From Ampelocalamus luodianensis (taxonomy: Eukaryota > Streptophyta > Magnoliopsida > Poales > Poaceae): a DNA stretch of 64,000 nt. The first letter of the stretch is position 1. Every line of letters begins with the position of its first letter. This document shows, one piece after another, positions 10,801 to 24,900 of this stretch. Under the pieces are notes generated by a model, which saw only the letters and a list, made by a program, of their open reading frames with translations, ran no database searches and was not told where the DNA came from. A program made the position numbers and the translations under genes. The stretch covers positions 82,773,020 through 82,837,019 of the forward strand of contig CM070634.1 in NCBI GenBank assembly GCA_036346255.1, written 5' to 3'.

Positions 10801-13574
10801 ACATGAATGAGCTAACTTTGTACTACTAAATGATAAACAAGTCACATTGCTGTCCTTGGAATAACGGACGGTATGTCTAGTACTAGTGTAGTACACAATA
10901 GAAATAGTATTGTAACAGCCATGATTTTTAGGACCGTTAAACATTTCACAACCGTCCAGGATGTGCATTTGTGAAGCAAGTAGCATTGCAAGCAAGCTTT
11001 CGATTACAGCAAAACCTGACTTTTATTACATAAAGTTAAATCTTAACAGTCGGTTTTAACTCTGGCACGGGCATTCGAGCCCAAATGTAACATAATACAA
11101 GACAAAAGAACTTGCAACCACAGGCACGCTTGAGTGCAATCGAGACATAATAACAGTAGTCACTGCCATCCATGGGTCCACCAAAATCCTGCTCATAAAG
11201 ATCTTCTGTATTTTCCCAGGTTTCCTGTGTAGATGATTTGCAAATTTTGCAAGAATGTGTACTACTACTGTACTCAGCAAGCCATATGGAAAAGCTATTT
11301 AAATACATGCTAGGAGATCAATGGATTGGTTAGGTTTTACCATACTTAACATATGTGGATGCATTTTGCAATTAAAGTAGTTTTATCTTTAAAACAGTAA
11401 AACAATAGTAAATTTAACATCAGGGGTTTCTCAACACTTGCAGATATCAACTTAATATCTCAAAATCTCTACTTATGTCTCATGTACTGGAATCACCCAT
11501 GAACATAGCTTCATTAACCAGAAGCATGGCGTATTCGAATACCTTTAATTATACACTCTGCAGAGTTGCCCAACTTTACCCACAAGATACCTCAAGCTCG
11601 TATTGTCAGAACATATATACGCAACACGTTAGCGTGCGACTGAGTTGAGAAAACAAAGCCTTTTCACTGCTCAATCTTTTTAGTCTCTACCCGGTAGGTC
11701 TTAATCCATACAACCCTCGGGAGACCATCGGCCAATAGTAGAATGCGTACTCCGAGGCTGACTGGTCCATACCGTTGTGTAGACCAACAAGTGTCCCTAC
11801 AGGCCCACTCCTGTCCCACCCTAATTCCTTCTGCTCTATCACAAAAGAGCAATTGATATCCTGTAGATATTCAATTGAAAGAGCAGTGTACTAAGCCAGA
11901 GAGTAATGACCACACTTGTGGTTGAGCAGTTTTCTATGTCTGTTACTTTGGCACAAGGTTTTTTTGTCCATACTTGTCTCCAGTAAGGAAATAGACCAAC
12001 ACCAACCCGTGGTTGTCCACCTTCTTGATCCCACCTTTGACTCACTTTTAACACAAGTGTATTGGGTTGTCCAACTTCCTGGTCTCAACCCTCAACTTTT
12101 CACCAAAACCATTGGCGAACCGCAATACTGCTTGTTAGGATTTATAAACATTTTTTGTGATGAAGCTACTTATTTATATATCATTTTATGTAACTTGTCA
12201 AGGTGAATATGGCCTACAAGGGATGTAAATTTGTTAAGGTGAATATGGCCTACAAAAGTTGGGTGGGTTTGTATGTGGGGTAACAGGATTTATCTATTTA
12301 TTATGGTATTCAAAAGTATTATTTGAATATCCAAAGTAATTGGCACAAATACCATAATGAAAGTAATAATATACATAAAATATTGGCTCAAAATGATCAA
12401 AGGAATGCGATTTGCCTCCTTGCACAAAGTCTTCTATTAATTCTTGTTCGACATCTTCCGGAGTCTGGTCGTCGAAGTCGAGACCTAATGCGAAAACAAA
12501 ATAAACCAAATATAATCTAGCTCGACAAGGAATGAGCTGGGAACAACATGCAAGTAAATAAATTCAAAAAGAATCATAAAGAAAGGTGGTGTTGAGTGGT
12601 GGGGATTTATCTGGTGCTTGAATTGGCTGAATGGAGTTGAGATTTGGATTCACGGCCTCGAAACGGTTGAAACAGATATAAAATATCAAATTAGGGTTTC
12701 GGGGTGAAAAAGTGTCAGACGATGAATAGTGCTAATTTTACTATTCATGTCTAAAAAGGGGCTCATGAACAACAATCGAACGACTATTTTTTGGCCAAGG
12801 AACAGTACCAAGTTACTGTGCAATTTTTTTTGCATTATGAACAGTAATCATGCTTGGCTACGAACAGTGTTTCGAGTGAACAATATTTTATGTTTTTACT
12901 GTTCACGTATTGTGAATAGTATTGGGCTGATCCCAATACTCAAATGGGCTAAAGCCCAAAATGGCCAGGCCAATTTAGCCCAGTTCTAGGCAACTGTGTG
13001 CTACGCTCGGTTCTGAGCCAAAGTGCGCCTCAACGTGTCCGAGCTGGTGAAGGGTAGACCGATGGTCATTCAGACAACGGTGGTGGCTGGCGGCATGAGT
13101 GAGCGGTGCAGGGAGCTTCACTGAGGTATGAGGAATCTATTTTGGGGCTTTGGAGGGATAGAGGAGGTTTGAGCATGGGGTAGCGGCGGTGATGGCGCAA
13201 CGCCGGAGCAGAGGGCGAATGCGGAGGCGCTACGGGCTTACTCTAGCCAAAACGAATGGCGTGAGAGCATCAGTGGGTGATGGGGGTTTCGGGAGATGTT
13301 GTGGTGTGGCCTGGGATTCACCGAGGTGCTCTGGCCACATGGGTCACGGATGGTGCAGCGGTGGGGGCACGGTGTCGGCGAGACTCTAGTAGGGATAGAG
13401 GTGGGAGTGTTGGGGGAAAGCTACGGGAGGGTGAGAGGATGCTAAAGCGGGAGGGGAGAGGGAAGGGGAGAAGGGATGATGACAAATTTCACCTTGGCTC
13501 GTCGTAGAAGACGATGGCGGCGGAAATTCGAGCGGTTGGTCGGCGTTGGAGGGGAAAGGAGGTAGTGGGGAGGT

Positions 13575-14035
13575 CACTACTAGAGAAAACCTCATCATAG
13601 ACGGTTCGAAACCGTCATCACAGACGGTTTTCGAACCGTCTGTATTTGTTTGTCTGTGATAACAAGCGTATCACAGACGGCTCCAAAACCGTCTGTGATA
13701 TATCTGCTATCATAGACAGTTCTATTTACAATGCGTCTGTGATATATAGTATATCACAGATGGTTCTATTTACCAACTGTCTGGGATATCCGATATATCA
13801 CAGACGGTTAGTAAATAGAATTGTCTGTGATATGTCGGCTATCCCAGACGGTTGGTAAATATAATCGTCTATGATATACGTATATCCCAGACGGTTCTAT
13901 TTACCAACTGTCTGGGATAGTTGATATATCATAGACGGTTAGTAAATAGAACTGTGTGTGATAGCTGGCATATCACAGAGGGTTAGTTAAGAGAACCGTC
14001 TGTGATATACGTCATATCACAGACTAATTTTTTTG
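13575..14035. repeat. Left TIR and subterminal repeats of the CACTA element
   Basis: A 13-bp-class CACTA terminus is followed by more than a dozen copies, in both orientations, of a unit built on TATCACAGACGGTT and AACCGTCTGTGATA. Neighbouring inverted copies form perfect small palindromes. These are the presumed binding sites for the element's DNA-binding protein. Confidence 0.9.
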
Positions 14036-14798
14036 CTTTTCGGCTAGCCTCAGGAATTGCTAGCCATGCCCTCTGGAAAACAAGCAGGTAGAAAATAAAT
14101 ACATCATAGATGAAACAATCGTTGACAACTCAAAGTGATCATTTACAAAAGAATATGTATCAAGTATTGTCGCTAGAGTTACAATTGAATTACAACTACT
14201 CAAAGTGAATTACAATTGAATCAATTGTTTGAGGGTCGTTCAGCGGTGTCGACGGAGTAGTGAAACTCTCCGTCGGCGTTAATGATCTGTGTCTTGATGA
14301 AGGCGTAGAGCTTCCCTCGAACCTACGAGATCTCTCTAATAGCGAGTGAATCTAAATCTATGTTCAAGCCCTGTCGCTAGCAAGAGTAAAGTAGTAAGCA
14401 TATATATTTAAATTTATAATTAGAAAATAATTATTGCGAGATTGACCACCAACCTCGGGATCCTTCAACTTAGCACTCATGAGTTGTTGCATATGATGGC
14501 AAACGTAGAATGCACAATCTTCTTATTTTTGCTGGCGGCACTGCAAAAATAGAATTATATATATATGTATAGTCAGTTCGAGAAGCATTATTACGAAGTA
14601 TGATATAGAATTATTATGTTGTAACGTGTACCAAAAATCCTGTCCTGTGTTGTAGTGTGGTGCTCGATCCCTTATATGCCCGTCCCTCGGCAACATAGGC
14701 GATGAACGACCTACATGTATCCAAAAAGTTAACCTCGGTCATTTCAAACGAAGGAAGACTACAATAGAGTTATGTATGGAGGAAATGAGCATACCTAT

Positions 14799-17700
14799 TG
14801 TCAGACCCAGGAGTAACAACCCCAAATCCTCTATGTATTTCTGAACTAGTCCCATGATCAGTAGCTAGCTCACATAGTAAACAGATATGGTAACATCCAT
14901 AAATCGCATAACTTTATTAATAAACAAAGTTGATTACAAGAAAGGATTACGAGCTAACAATAAAGAACACATCGGAAGATGAAGAAGAAATAGTAGAGTC
15001 CAGCTGATCTGCTACAGGCAATCGATTGGGGTAGCAGCCTAGTTGTCGAGATCCACACTGGTAGCAAAATCCTTCTCCTCTGAAAGTTCTTTGCATAAAG
15101 CAAGTATGAGTACAACTACCGTACTCGTAAGTTACACCCAATAACAGAGTTCATGCATGCATGGATATTATCAAAGACAGGCTTATAAGGTTATTTGTGT
15201 AAAAACAACATTTGACATTAAATACAATACTAAGTTCAAAAGCTCAAGTTTTACAATATCTAAAATCAAAGTTCATTTTTAATCATCAATTCTCAAGTGT
15301 AGGAGAAATCTCCGTACACAAGTGGTGAAGGACTACCCCCCTTGCACCAGGCTTTCTGCCCAAATTTCCCACATGAAATAAACATCCATGAAAACATTTT
15401 TGTCAAAACATTTTTAAAACAAAACCATAGTCTAATCCGCGAAAGGCTTTGCTCAGTATGTCCATGACCGTGGACACGGCTATTCGAATAGATTGACACT
15501 CTATAGAGGTTGTACAGCTTTAACCACAAGAGATGACTTCTCTAGTTTGTTTGGCATCCGTCGATACCACCACTCACTACCTTAGGTAAGCAGTTTAGAG
15601 TATGTGCCAAGGCCTTTACAATACAATATTCAAAAGTAGTCATGCCCGCTAAAGATTCACCTTCCATAGGTCAAAACAAACTCCGGAGGCTCCCATCTTG
15701 CGCTATGTGGGATTACAATAAGTCTTCGCGACACCCACGCAACCGGATGGCACAACCACATTGAAACATTGCAAATTAGTTAGCCATGTCCCGCCCATAC
15801 AGGACATGTGGAAGTACGGAAGGGCTTTGCAATCCGCAGCTTGCAGATCGGTCCTTAACTGACTGAGCAACTTCCACTGACTGAGCAACTTCCAAAACAA
15901 TCCCTGGGCCTCAAAACATTCGCTGAATTGAGCCCGTGCATAAACTTACACCCACCAACTATCCATTTCGCCCAAGTTCAAACCAGTCTTTTATTTTATT
16001 TTATTTTCCAAAATGATTTTCAAACTTTCATGGCACACCAATGCCATAGATACAATTTTAAACAACATTTGATTTTTGGCTGAAAATTTCCAAATTAAAT
16101 ATTTTTTGTCTAAGCATGGCTAAGGATAATTTTTCCCAAAAAACTCTAGTTCATACTATTGCATAAATTAGATTTTCATCTATGGTGTCAAGGTATGTTT
16201 GATTCAATATCAAATTTGACAGTACAAAGGATTCAGGCATAACTATAATTTAAAACATGTATTTAAATTACATTGAATAGAAATAAGCATGCAATAATAA
16301 TTTAAAATAGAATTTAAATAATTTAAAATATTGGGATCAACATGATCAAAGATGTAACTTGCCTTGCTTGGTTAGTTGCTCTTAAACGGCGTCGAAATCT
16401 GACTATCCGAAGTTGTCGAAATCCATACGCGAAAATAAGCCAAATTCAAACAAAATCCAAATAACATTCAAATTAACTCCAAATTAAATAATTTTGGTTT
16501 AGATAGCTAGATATTGAATTTTTATAAATTTATAAATTTGAATGGGCTCAAACGGAGTTCAGATGCAAAAGATATGTGCTTTGGAAAATTGAAATCACAT
16601 AAATTGATGAAAATCAGATTTATGGATTTACTGGATTTTTTTGCTAAAGGAAAAGGGGTTTTATGACGCAATGCTGATGTCAGCCCCAGGATTTCCAAAT
16701 TAAAGAAATCCGGAGAAAAAGAAATATGTACTGACATGTGGGACCCACGTATCATAGACACGGCCCACAGTGGACTGGGTTCATGGGAACAGTGCGGAGG
16801 TTTGCGGGTGCTGGTGCGTTGCGCCACGTGGATGCACACGTAGGCAGCCATGTCAGCACTAGGGCCGAGCTGGCGCTGAGGTGGCGACGACATTGCTGCG
16901 ACGTGGCTGAGCCACGTCAGCCTGTGAATCGTGGTGCTCCTGTTACGAGCTCGTCGGCGTTTTACGCCACGACGAGGAGTGTACGTGAGCGCAAAAGAAA
17001 GAGAGGACAATGCTGAAAGTGATGCTCACCAAAGATGCGAGGGGATGCGGCATTTTGGTCGTCGGCGACGAGGTTTAGCGGCGGTGTGCTCTAGGTCTTC
17101 GGCGAAGATGGCGCTGCGGGGGTCCTCCGGCGAAATGGGTGAGCGCACCATGTCGGTGACATTGAGGCGAAGCCGAAGAGGGGGCTGACGTTGCCAGAGA
17201 GGTCTTGTCGGCGCCGGAAACAGAGGACGAAGGAGCTTCGGGGGTCGCCGAAGAACTTCAAAATTACGGCGCTAAAGAGAGGGAGAATGGACGGGGTTTG
17301 GGCGACGGAGTGGCCGGCGGTGAGCTCAAAAGGCGGCGGTGGTTCTAGGTCGTCGGTGAACAAGAAGCTCTGGTGGTCCTCGCGCCTAGTGAGTACGTGC
17401 ACGAAGTTCGCGTTGGAGTGGCGATGTCGAAGGTGTGGATGACGGGGCCAGAGCGGGCTTGTTGTCGCCGGAGAAGACGAAGAAAGGAGCTTCGGTGTTG
17501 GCGGCGATGGAATGAGGAGGCCAAGGCACACCTGGGGCGTCCTTTTATAGGGACCGAGGGGCAGTCGTGGGTGAGATCGTGCTCGCGGCATCTTCAGCGA
17601 CGGTTGCGAACGTGGGCGTACCGGACGCGGAGAAGAAGGGATAAGGGTGAGAACATGTGTGACGGGATAAGGGCATACGATTGGTGGCATTGACGCGGTA

Positions 17701-18600
17701 AAATTGAGCCGTTACGCTCATTTTTGGAAACGAGCTCCAAGCCCCAGCAATGGCGATTGCTGGCTCGAGCGCGTTGGAGATGAAGGCTGGAGGTAAACGA
17801 TGATCTGGCAAGTAGGGCCCACCAGTCAGCGAAAGCGAGAAAACGTTTGGACTGGCTAAGAAACGAAGGGTGTTACTTGAGCCGTTGGATTGAAATCGGA
17901 TGGCTCACATGTCGTGAACTTTCGGACCGCCGAACGTCAAACCTAGATCTGGCCGTCCAACACTGATCGGACGATCCACAGAGCCGATGACGTTCGGACC
18001 TCCGGTCCTCCGCTCAAGATCGAGTCGTTCGCTTTTGATCGGACATTCCACAAATGATGAAGGCAGTGCGTGTGGGAGAGGGGCTTTGCGAGCCGTGCAC
18101 AGAGCGGGCCAAAGTGGGCTGCGGCGCTGGGCTGCGTGCGGGAGAAGATGCGTTGGGCCAAAGGAGTTTTGGCCCAAGGGACTTGTCTGAGATTTAAATA
18201 GCTTTTTCTTTTTTTGAAAATAGCAGAAAACGCAAATAAACTTAGAAAATAGCAAAACAAGTCCAAAATGGATGGAAAATTCACAAAAATTCCCAAAGAC
18301 ATTTAGGACTTAAATAAAATAAACATTTGGTAATAAATTTTGTAAATAATTTGTTTTAACTTTGAAATACTTAAGGAAAGGCTTTTAAAATATTCAGAAA
18401 ATTCCAAAAATTACTTAAAATTTTCCTTTTCAACTTTAGATTCAATAAAATCCAAGAAACTTCATTAATATTTTTATTCTTGACTTTTAAAATTTAGAAA
18501 ATTTAAGAAAAGCAATAAAACTCTTATAAATTTCAGAAAATCCAATAAAATAATAGCTTTATTAATTTTATTTTTGGTAACAGATCTTTGGGATGTTACA
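14799..18600 (-). mobile_element. Solo long LTR (family A), minus strand, inside the CACTA gene
   Basis: Read on the minus strand it begins TGTAACATCCCAAAG at 18600 and ends GGGTCTGACA at 14799. The flanks are CCTAT (14794-14798) and CCTGT (18601-18605), a 5-bp duplication with one change. It is 3.8 kb with no internal retroelement genes, so it is a solo LTR left by LTR-LTR recombination. Order: AT-rich start, TATA box (17543-17549), GC-rich leader, AT-rich middle, conserved blocks near 15490 and 15110. An open frame of 199 codons (17091-17690, minus) crosses the promoter and leader region, resembles no known protein, and is not annotated as a gene. Confidence 0.88.
17543..17549 (-). promoter_or_regulatory. 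TATA box of the family-A solo LTR (minus)
   Basis: TATAAAA lies in the context CCCTATAAAAGGACGCC on the minus strand, followed downstream by the GC-rich leader. Its position matches the TATA boxes of the other long LTRs. Confidence 0.6.
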
Positions 18601-21600
18601 CCTGTCGAGTATTTCTTGCACATGGGTGAATTCGTGGGTTACCTTGATTAGGGAATCAAGGTATATTACCTTGTTCCTCTTTGGTATAATGACTAAAAGG
18701 ATCCAGTGGTTCGTACTCATGTATGTCGCTATAGTCATTAAACCTAAGTTCGTGCTGCATATAAAGTACAAATGAAATTTGTATAGCAAGTAGTGAAGCA
18801 CTTACTTCTGGTTATAGGGTATCATTATATAGTCCTTATCGTCTTGAGCAAGCAATGCTGTCATTATATATTTCACGACGTAGGATGTGTCTGCCAAGAT
18901 GGTTTGCTCAAATACTATGTGTGGGTTGAGGAAACCCACCGGTTCTTTCAATTGCTGGGCATTTTTCATCATGTATATATAGATAAGCAATGAGTCGTTA
19001 TATTAATCGGTATTACGTGAATGTAGAACTTGATTGTACACACTTACTGTGTATAGCATCGTAAAAGTGTGGCATCGAGAGCTTTGAGGTTGAATAGGTC
19101 GAATAAGTCGTCAAAACCCATGACGAAGTGCCTCAGCTCGTGGAGGAAATGCTCCTTCATGTATTTGACGGTGATTCCATCAGCGCACCCTTTCTCTTTG
19201 GTCTTCTGCATGTACCAGGCATGCAAACCCTGAGAACTTAGTTCAGCATAGGCTAATACTGTGTTGGTCACCAACAGACTTCCGAAGGAGTATTTCTTAG
19301 GTTTGGGAGGCGGAGGCATCTTAATGTTCTTTGATTTCGATTTGTCCTGAATGACTTGGCCGCAATGCGTCTTCCCGTGAGACGACTCGGAAACCGATAC
19401 AACAACACCCTTTTTTGTTCCTTCGGCGTCTTCTCCACGGGAATCGATGAGGCGGGCTTCTGAAGTGAAGGTTGAGGTGGAGTTTTCGAGGGTTCTATTG
19501 GAGAGGCATGGTCGTGTCAAGATGGTTGAGGCGGAGTCATCGAGGGTCATGTTGGAGAGGCCTTCTGAATCGAAGGTTGAGGTGGCACTACAGGGTTCAG
19601 GACGATGTTCTTCTTGGGCCACTGGATAAAACTGTACTCGGCATCTCCTAGTTTTTTGATATCTTCGTTCGGGAAAATCTCCAGTGGGACGGCCCTAAAA
19701 TTGTCATGTACCATGTCCACCTTAACCCTAGCGTAACCCTGCGCCACCTGGGCACCGTGCTGCATTGTCCCTTCCTGGCAAGGATACGCCACCCCCCGCC
19801 CAGCCTCAATAGACATGGGTCCAACCATCCTCACTTGGAGCATACAGAGCGTCGACTCCTACAAAACGATACACAATTAGCTAAGACGTACTATAGGTCT
19901 ATCTTTGGAGCATTCCAGAGATGCACATTACCTTGATGTCGTCGATAGGTAATTGGACTTCATGTTCAAAATTTTGCGTGGGCGCGATGCTACTCTTATG
20001 TTGAGAAGGACTGGCTCCCAAAATAATAGGGGTGGCTTGCGAGTGGTTTAGGAGTAGGAGTTGATTCACTTGGTCCTCCAATCTTGCTATCTTTCTTTGA
20101 AATTTTGCAGTAAGCACCTGTTCCAACACTGTGTCGTACTTGGCCTTGGATCTCTTCCTACTCCTATACGTGCAGTAGTTGTCTGTGAATCCATCCCTCC
20201 AAGTTACGTAAACCCCTTTGCCTCGCGTGCGACCCGGGTGTTTCTTGTTTCCTAGGGTCGTAGATAGTATATCCTTCTCCCTGTTTGCTTGGAAGGATTC
20301 TTCAGAACATGCAGAAGTCAATTTATACTGCAAGAGGTCATCATGTTATTATAGACAATATGAAGTTATGGACTTATTAACAACTAGGTAGTTCGACATA
20401 TTTACCACACGTTGGGCCACATCCTGATCTGCCGGGTCTATGAAAGAGAATCCACTCGAAGACATGGCTGATGTCGTCGCTCTTAACCAGGGTCGAGCAC
20501 ACTCGTCTGTTATCTCAGCAAAAGGCTCTGTTCCATTCTCGTCCTCCGCCGCCCATTGCGCGGTTTTACCCGCGTACCCAGTGGTGCCGAGTTTGTGTTG
20601 GTGAGTGTTTCTTGTCTCGAGAGCCTTGTGCGCCGCACTTGCTCCTGGAATTCGGTCGTCGTCTTCATTTGTACAAAGGCGTCCCATATATCCCGCGATA
20701 AGAATTCATACTGCGTGAAAGGCGTCTGACCCGTGTTCACGTACTTCGTGACAAGCGTACTCTTGAAGGTCATCTACGTCTTTCCCATCGCGAGCAACGC
20801 CTGCCGTTCCACGCATGCCTGGTCTACTTCTGGGAAAGTGAACGATTTTGAAATTTCTGTCCACAACTCGCCTCTCTGATCTTTCGACAGAGTGTTCCAG
20901 CTTAGTGTGGTGATGGGGACCCGTTCCCTTCTAAGTATCCCGCAGATGGTCCAGAATTTCACCGCTGCTTTCGAGGGACTCATAGGGATCCCAATGTCAC
21001 TGACCTCCGTGATGGTCATTCGGCCCGCAGGAATTTTCGATATTCCTCTGTCACCTCGCGTACGTACCACTTTCCTCGGAGATCCAGACAAATTCAGTGA
21101 CGTCGATGACGATGGCGAAGACGGTGCAGACGCCGTCTCGCTTACTTGCTATCTATACATATGAAGTTTCACCAAGTCATTTAAGATGAATAAAATGCTC
21201 AGCATATACCACATGTAAATTAAAGATTTCAGTCTAAATGACCAAATCATAATCAACCGAACTGTTGTAAGAAATGCGGTTTTAGTAAATAATCAAAATT
21301 AATTCCAACATAATCATAAAACATTAAAGCATTAATCCATTTAAACTGAATGAAAAGCTAAACATATAACACATGTATATGAAAGAAATCAACATATAGC
21401 TCAGAAATATGATCTTATTAAGTGCTCTCAAATGATGAGATGTAAAAGAATTAATCTTTGTCATCTCAACCCTTTAGTCTAAACTCTTCATTAATTGAAT
21501 ATGACAACATAATTTAGATTTTGAGCTCTTAAGAATGCTTTACTAAGTTGTCAAATTATTTCTCATAAACAACAATAATAATCAGCTAACAGTGAGATGA

Positions 21601-21719
21601 TTTGATTACTAGTTCAAGAATATAGAATAGACAAAGCTTTAGCCAACAGATTGGATAACAACAAACAAGGCTGCAACCTCTGAAACTGAAACTTCTAAGT
21701 CTAGGCAATGAACCTAGAG

Positions 21720-21929
21720 GCGCGGGGACTAGAGGAGGCGCTGGAACCGGCAACGCGAGGGAGGACCGGAGGAGGCATTGGAGTCGGCGGCGCGAGGGAG
21801 GACCGGAGGAGGCATTGGAGTCGGCGGCGCGAGGGAGGACCGGAGGAGGCGTTGGAGCCGACGGCGCAATGACCGAAGGACGCGCTGGAGCCAGCAGCGC
21901 GAGGGAGGACCAGAGGCGTTGGAGCCGGT
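21720..21929. repeat. GC-rich minisatellite, ~36-bp unit, part 1 (continues at 25553-25650)
   Basis: The unit is close to GGAGGCGTTGGAGTCGGCGG followed by CGCGAGGGAGGACC, with about six copies here. The array is split by the solo LTR at 21930-25552 and resumes at 25553-25650 with the same unit. It belongs to the interior of the CACTA element. Confidence 0.85.
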
Positions 21930-24900
21930 TGTAACGTCCCAAAATTTGTCTTTTTAAAAATCTTTTGACTAGTTTAGGTCCCTGGAAAATTTCACCAATT
22001 TTATTTGAATTAATAAAGCTTAATCTGGAATTTTCCTAAATTTAAAATATTTAATTTGATTAATCTAAACATTACTTAAATAAAAACCTGTGTTATTTGG
22101 CTTCCTTGTCTTTCAAGGAATTTTTGGGTATTTTCTGAGATTTTTTCGGATTTGTTTGCTATTTATTTGATCTCCTTGATTTTCGCTTTTTTATTTTAAT
22201 TCCGAAAATTAGCCTTTTCTCTCTCCTGCCATGTGCTACAGTAAATTGTGATCTACTGTTCATCATTTCCAGCTGAACAGCCGAGAGTTCGTTCTCTGTA
22301 CGCTTTGGGCTGAAACCTTCCAAATTCAATATCTTTCTTTACGGTGCATATAAAAACGAACAGTTTGCCTTTAGACATCCGTCTTGATCTCCTCTTTCAA
22401 TCCCCTGATTTGGTTTCCTCCGAATCAATCTATTTTCGTCACCATCCGTAAAATACCGAGCTCCAACCGAAGGTCTTCTCCGGCGAACTGCGCCTTCATC
22501 CGACGTCCTCCGGCCAAACCGTCTGTGGCGTTGGCTTCGCGTCATCGCCCTCTACGTCATGGTTCCATCCACTTCGCCCAAAGATCGCCGGAGCACCGTC
22601 AGCCATTAGAGCCAAACCGTGTTCATCGCGTTGCTCGCTTCCTCGGTGAGTTTTTCCCAAATCCGACCGCGCCATCGCGTCCGGCTCGTCGTTTCCTTTC
22701 CGTTTTGCCTCTTCGCCGCTGTTGCGTCACCTCCGGCCACCGACCACCTTGTGTGCACTGTTCATGCATGCTCCTGTAGCTTTTCTATTATCTTCGTTCT
22801 CCTGGAAGCTGAACTGGTTCGGTTGTTCTTCCTGCTCTCTGTTGCATTCCTTTCCTCTCCTGATGTGTGAGTCATGCATCACCTTTTCCCCTACTAATCC
22901 TTCTCTAATCCTTGCAGTACCAGACTGCCACCTCCTTGCATCAAAATTGGCCTGTAACTTCGGTTCATGTTCTTGTCTAGCATCCAATACGTGAATATAT
23001 GGTTTGTTCTCTAGTCCCCTTCTCTCTCTGTTAATTATTTCTCTAATACATGCTTTGCCAATTCAATGCAAAATCTTTGCTAAAACCTTGCCATGCAATT
23101 GCACCTAAACCCAACGTGCAGAGGTCTGTTCTCTGTTCGTTCATCTGCTCTATTGGCATCTTCTTGTTTTCTCTCAGGTGTGTGGACCTACACGCTACAT
23201 ATCATCCAATCAGTATATATATTGCAAAACAAACTCTTTTCTAGCAACTTGGTCCCACTTGTCATCCACACCATCCAATTCGCCCATATATCTATCTCTC
23301 TCTTACATGTGGACCCATTGCCATCCATACAGATATATATCTATATCTCTTTCATGTAGACTCCACATGTCATCCTCCTAATTAAAACTCTGATTATTTC
23401 TCTCACTTACATGCGGGTCCCGCATGTCAGTCAACTCTTGGTCAACCCTAGTTTATGAGCTTGGTCCACCGTGGACTGACATATCTCTGTGGACCTAGTC
23501 CATAGACCAGTGGCCCATATGTCAACCCCTAATCCTATTTTGATAATTAATTTAATTCTTGAAAAGTCCTTTTATCTTATTGGTCCCACTTGTTACTCTC
23601 TCTACCTTATTTCTGGAATTATTTTAATTCTAGAAATCCATAAATACCAGTCAGTCCCACCTATCATACACTCACCTATTTTCTAATATTTTTGAAATAG
23701 AATATTATGAGAATATTCCGTAGAGCTTTTTCATCATTTCATGTGAATTCCAATCTTCCGAGAGTCATATCTTCTTCATCCGAATTTCGATTGAACCCAT
23801 TCAAGTTCCTAAATTCATCTAAATTCAATATCTACCTTCCAGTACCATTCAATTTCAATTTGGAGTTTATTTGATTTCTCTTTTGAATTTAGTTTGTTTT
23901 GCGCTTTCTTTCGTTAGGCAGCAGAAGTCCCTAATCGTCCAAGGAGTCAAGATCAAGCAAGTAGAAGATTGAAGATAAATTAAGATCATCATTGCTACAG
24001 CAAGGCAAGTTATACCCTTGATCATGTTGAATCCCAGTTTTCAAAATTACTTTGATTCAAATTATTGCATTTACTTTAAGTAGTTATTTAAATGCTTTTG
24101 GGTTTATCTATTAATCTAATTTGTTATATCCACTTTGTCTATTGTATGTCATAATCTTTTGTCACCCTAGATTGGTTCATATTTTAGTTGGTGTTATGGT
24201 ATTACCAACGTGGGTTGGTTAGTACGAGTAGATTGCTTAGCCATGAACGAGTCATCATCATCACCTGAGTTGCAATTATGAATTTGACTAAGTGATTATG
24301 GAACTTTGTGATAAAACTGTGTGTGCTATGTGTCATTACTTTGTGATAGCATGTGTTGCACTAAACCAACAGGGTGGGAAAGGATTTAGACTGAGGCAAG
24401 TGGTGGATACTGTGTGATATAGTGGACTTTGTGAATGGGAATGATAATCTTTGTGGTATAGTTAGAAATTGGAAGTCTTGCATTGGTCAATTAAGGACTT
24501 AACTTTGTGCGTCATTGAACTGAGCCTTACTGTACGACCACATGCCTGATGGGACGGGCCTAACTTAGTAGGTTATGGATTCTTGACATTGATTACTCAG
24601 GCTGTAGGTTAGGCTATGGGTGGAGGTGTGTACTACAAAGTAGTCGCATCACGGAGCGGTTCGCCGTGTCCCTGTCCAACGATGTGTGTTATGCCAAAGC
24701 ACTTCGTTTGGGTTGGCATAGCGGTTTGTAAGCACATCGGGAGTGCCAATATTGAGATGAAGTTTTCTGAACCGTTTTGTTATGATCAGTGCGGCCACAC
24801 TGGTTATATCGTGTGGGTAAAGTGTACAACCTCTGCAGAGTGTTAAATAATCTATTCAAATAGCCGCGTCCGCGGTCATGGACATGCTCGGGGATTTCAC

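Larger units (their letters stand above)
14230..21164 (-). pseudogene. Broken CACTA gene: TNP1-like (Transposase_24-type) protein with C-terminal Ulp1 protease domain
   Basis: The gene reads on the minus strand. The N-terminal segment (20510-21091) has the plant Ptta/En/Spm-like signature 'GRMTITEVSDIGIPMSP...WTICGILRRERVPIT' and carries an in-frame TAG at 20774-20776. A basic, coiled-coil-like segment (19899-20333) follows, with GNKKHPGRTRGKG and RKIARLEDQVNQL. A linker with PPPPKPKKY lies at 19044-19843. A Ulp1/C48 protease comes next: its His and Asp region, NHWILLVII...YLDSL, is at 18601-18801. Its Cys region, DCAFYVCHHMQQLM, is near 14470-14530, with a last exon at about 14235-14360. A 3.8-kb solo LTR (14799-18600) separates the His/Asp from the Cys exons. 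The stop codon and the insertion make a working product unlikely. No TNP2 transposase accompanies it. Confidence 0.78.

Noticed and set aside
17091..17690. 199-codon minus-strand open frame
   Set aside because: It spans the promoter and GC-rich leader of a solo LTR, lacks any known domain, and no matching frame is evident in the sister LTRs by eye.
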